Shown in pieces: positions 14,026 through 14,655 of a stretch of 14,655 nt of DNA (the first letter of the stretch is position 1; each line of letters starts with the position of its first letter). The stretch lies in assembly GCA_030607235.1 (NCBI GenBank), contig JAUWEX010000002.1, positions 1 to 14,655 on the forward strand, written 5' to 3'. A model generated the notes under the pieces. The model saw only the letters and a list, made by a program, of their open reading frames with translations. It was not told the origin of the DNA and searched no databases. A program made the position numbers and the translations under genes. The stretch is from Planctomycetota bacterium (GTDB taxonomy: Bacteria > Planctomycetota > B129-G9).

Positions 14026-14655
14026 ATGAAGATACGTATATTTTTTTTCCTTATTACGATGACATGGATATTCTGTGTTGGTTGCAGACCGCCTAATGTC
14101 GAACCGGCGAAAACCGTTGACGGACTGATAACACAGTTATCGTCGTCCTATTGGGGAGAGCGTGCAGTGGCCGCTGAAGCACTGGGTGAGAGAGGTCCGG
14201 ATGCAGGAAAGGCGGTGCCTGCCTTAATTAAGGCATTGAACGACGAACAGCAGGATGTTCGTTATGCGGCAGCAAGCGCACTTGGTAAGATAGGAGACGA
14301 ATCCGCAAAGCCCGCTCTGATGAGAATGTTGGCGTATTACAATAGATATGAGTTTCCGGCAGTAGCAAAGGCGCTGATAAAGATAGGCCTGACGGAATCC
14401 GAATCGACTAATGCGGTCAGGTTGTTGAGACGCGCGCTAAAGGCCAAATATTACGGTTGGGCCGCAGCGTATTGTCTTGGGGAATTGGGACCGGCTGCCT
14501 CTGATGCCGTCCCCGATTTAATAAGTGCCCTGCGATCCTCTGACAGGAATGATGATACGATGCGCAGCCATTTGTTGATAGCTCTCGGCAAAATCGGCAA
14601 AAAGTGTGCGATTCCGCATATGGCGAAATTTTTGTACGATGACGATCAAAGCGTT
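14026..14655 (+). CDS. HEAT-repeat lipoprotein, candidate immunity protein (copy 2), 3' truncated by window edge
   Basis: An open frame of 210 codons with no stop before the right edge. It begins MKIRIFFFLITMTWIFCVGC, a lipoprotein signal with Cys20 at the same position as in copy 1, then RPPNVEPAKTVDGLITQLSS. HEAT units follow in the same order: AAEALGERGPDAGKAVPALI, VRYAAASALGKIGDESAKPA, AAYCLGELGPAASDAVPDLI, ALGKIGKKCAIPHMAKFL. It is homologous to the protein at 10394-11200 over its whole visible length, with the first HEAT block almost identical even in DNA. Substitutions elsewhere change charge and size, as expected of binding faces that have diverged toward different partners. It has its own promoter inside the preceding orphan tip, so it can be made without any toxin. 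Immunity function is inferred from position and pairing. Confidence 0.85.
   Translation, partial: MKIRIFFFLITMTWIFCVGCRPPNVEPAKTVDGLITQLSSSYWGERAVAAEALGERGPDAGKAVPALIKALNDEQQDVRYAAASALGKIGDESAKPALMRMLAYYNRYEFPAVAKALIKIGLTESESTNAVRLLRRALKAKYYGWAAAYCLGELGPAASDAVPDLISALRSSDRNDDTMRSHLLIALGKIGKKCAIPHMAKFLYDDDQSV
14170..14315 (+). repeat. Direct repeat copy 2: conserved HEAT block
   Basis: Partner of 10538-10683, with 141 of 146 positions identical. Confidence 0.9.

Noticed and set aside
1..14655. CRISPR arrays, tRNA or rRNA genes, insertion-sequence transposases
   Set aside because: None seen: no regularly spaced repeats, no cloverleaf or rRNA-like stretch, and no transposase motif in any frame.

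Overview
The window looks like a bacterial chromosome of high GC content, with AT-richer accessory DNA in its right third. Conserved genes are those of a Gram-negative-type bacterium: a twitching-pilus ATPase and several lipoproteins. The gene order DUF2344 - RNase E/G - L21 - L27 - Obg recurs in deep-branching lineages such as Planctomycetota/PVC-like and delta-type groups. I cannot name the phylum from sequence alone.

Left part (1-7669): the 3' part of an M64-type zinc peptidase gene (+ strand, cut by the window edge) converges on a tightly packed minus-strand operon. Read 7618 to 1675 this is DUF2344, rng, rplU, rpmA, obg, pilT/pilU and coaX. It joins ribosome assembly and RNA processing (rng, L21, L27, Obg) to a pilus ATPase and the first step of CoA synthesis. 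A good sigma70-type promoter (TTGCCT-16-TATAAT) lies just upstream, and a nested inverted repeat sits between rpmA and obg.

Middle (7670-10115): the divergent intergenic region holds a decayed endonuclease/exonuclease/phosphatase fragment and a 130-bp imperfect palindrome. The right arm of the palindrome contributes to the promoter (TTGCCC-17-TATAAT) of a 702-residue lysyl-tRNA synthetase, which carries an unusual C-terminal HD-hydrolase domain.

Right part (10116-14655): this is a mosaic of polymorphic-toxin (RHS) debris and lipoprotein genes, and the most interesting region. Three modules share one layout: a C-terminal 'tip' ORF, then a stop codon overlapped by a Shine-Dalgarno sequence, then a lipoprotein gene; the two complete modules end in near-identical rho-independent terminators. 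Module 1 is a frameshifted tip remnant plus a HEAT-repeat lipoprotein. Module 2 is a 5'-truncated RHS core with an in-frame amber codon, a zincin metallopeptidase tip and a small lipoprotein. Module 3 is an orphan tip beginning at an RHS-like 'GL' junction plus a second HEAT lipoprotein, cut by the right edge and with its own promoter. Tips 1 and 3 share a 46-residue ungapped tail, and the two HEAT genes share a 146-nt block with only 5 differences. I infer a bank of displaced RHS tips with retained immunity genes. HEAT-repeat lipoproteins would be the immunity family for an unrecognised toxin tip, and both immunity types are lipid-anchored, which points to protection in the cell envelope.
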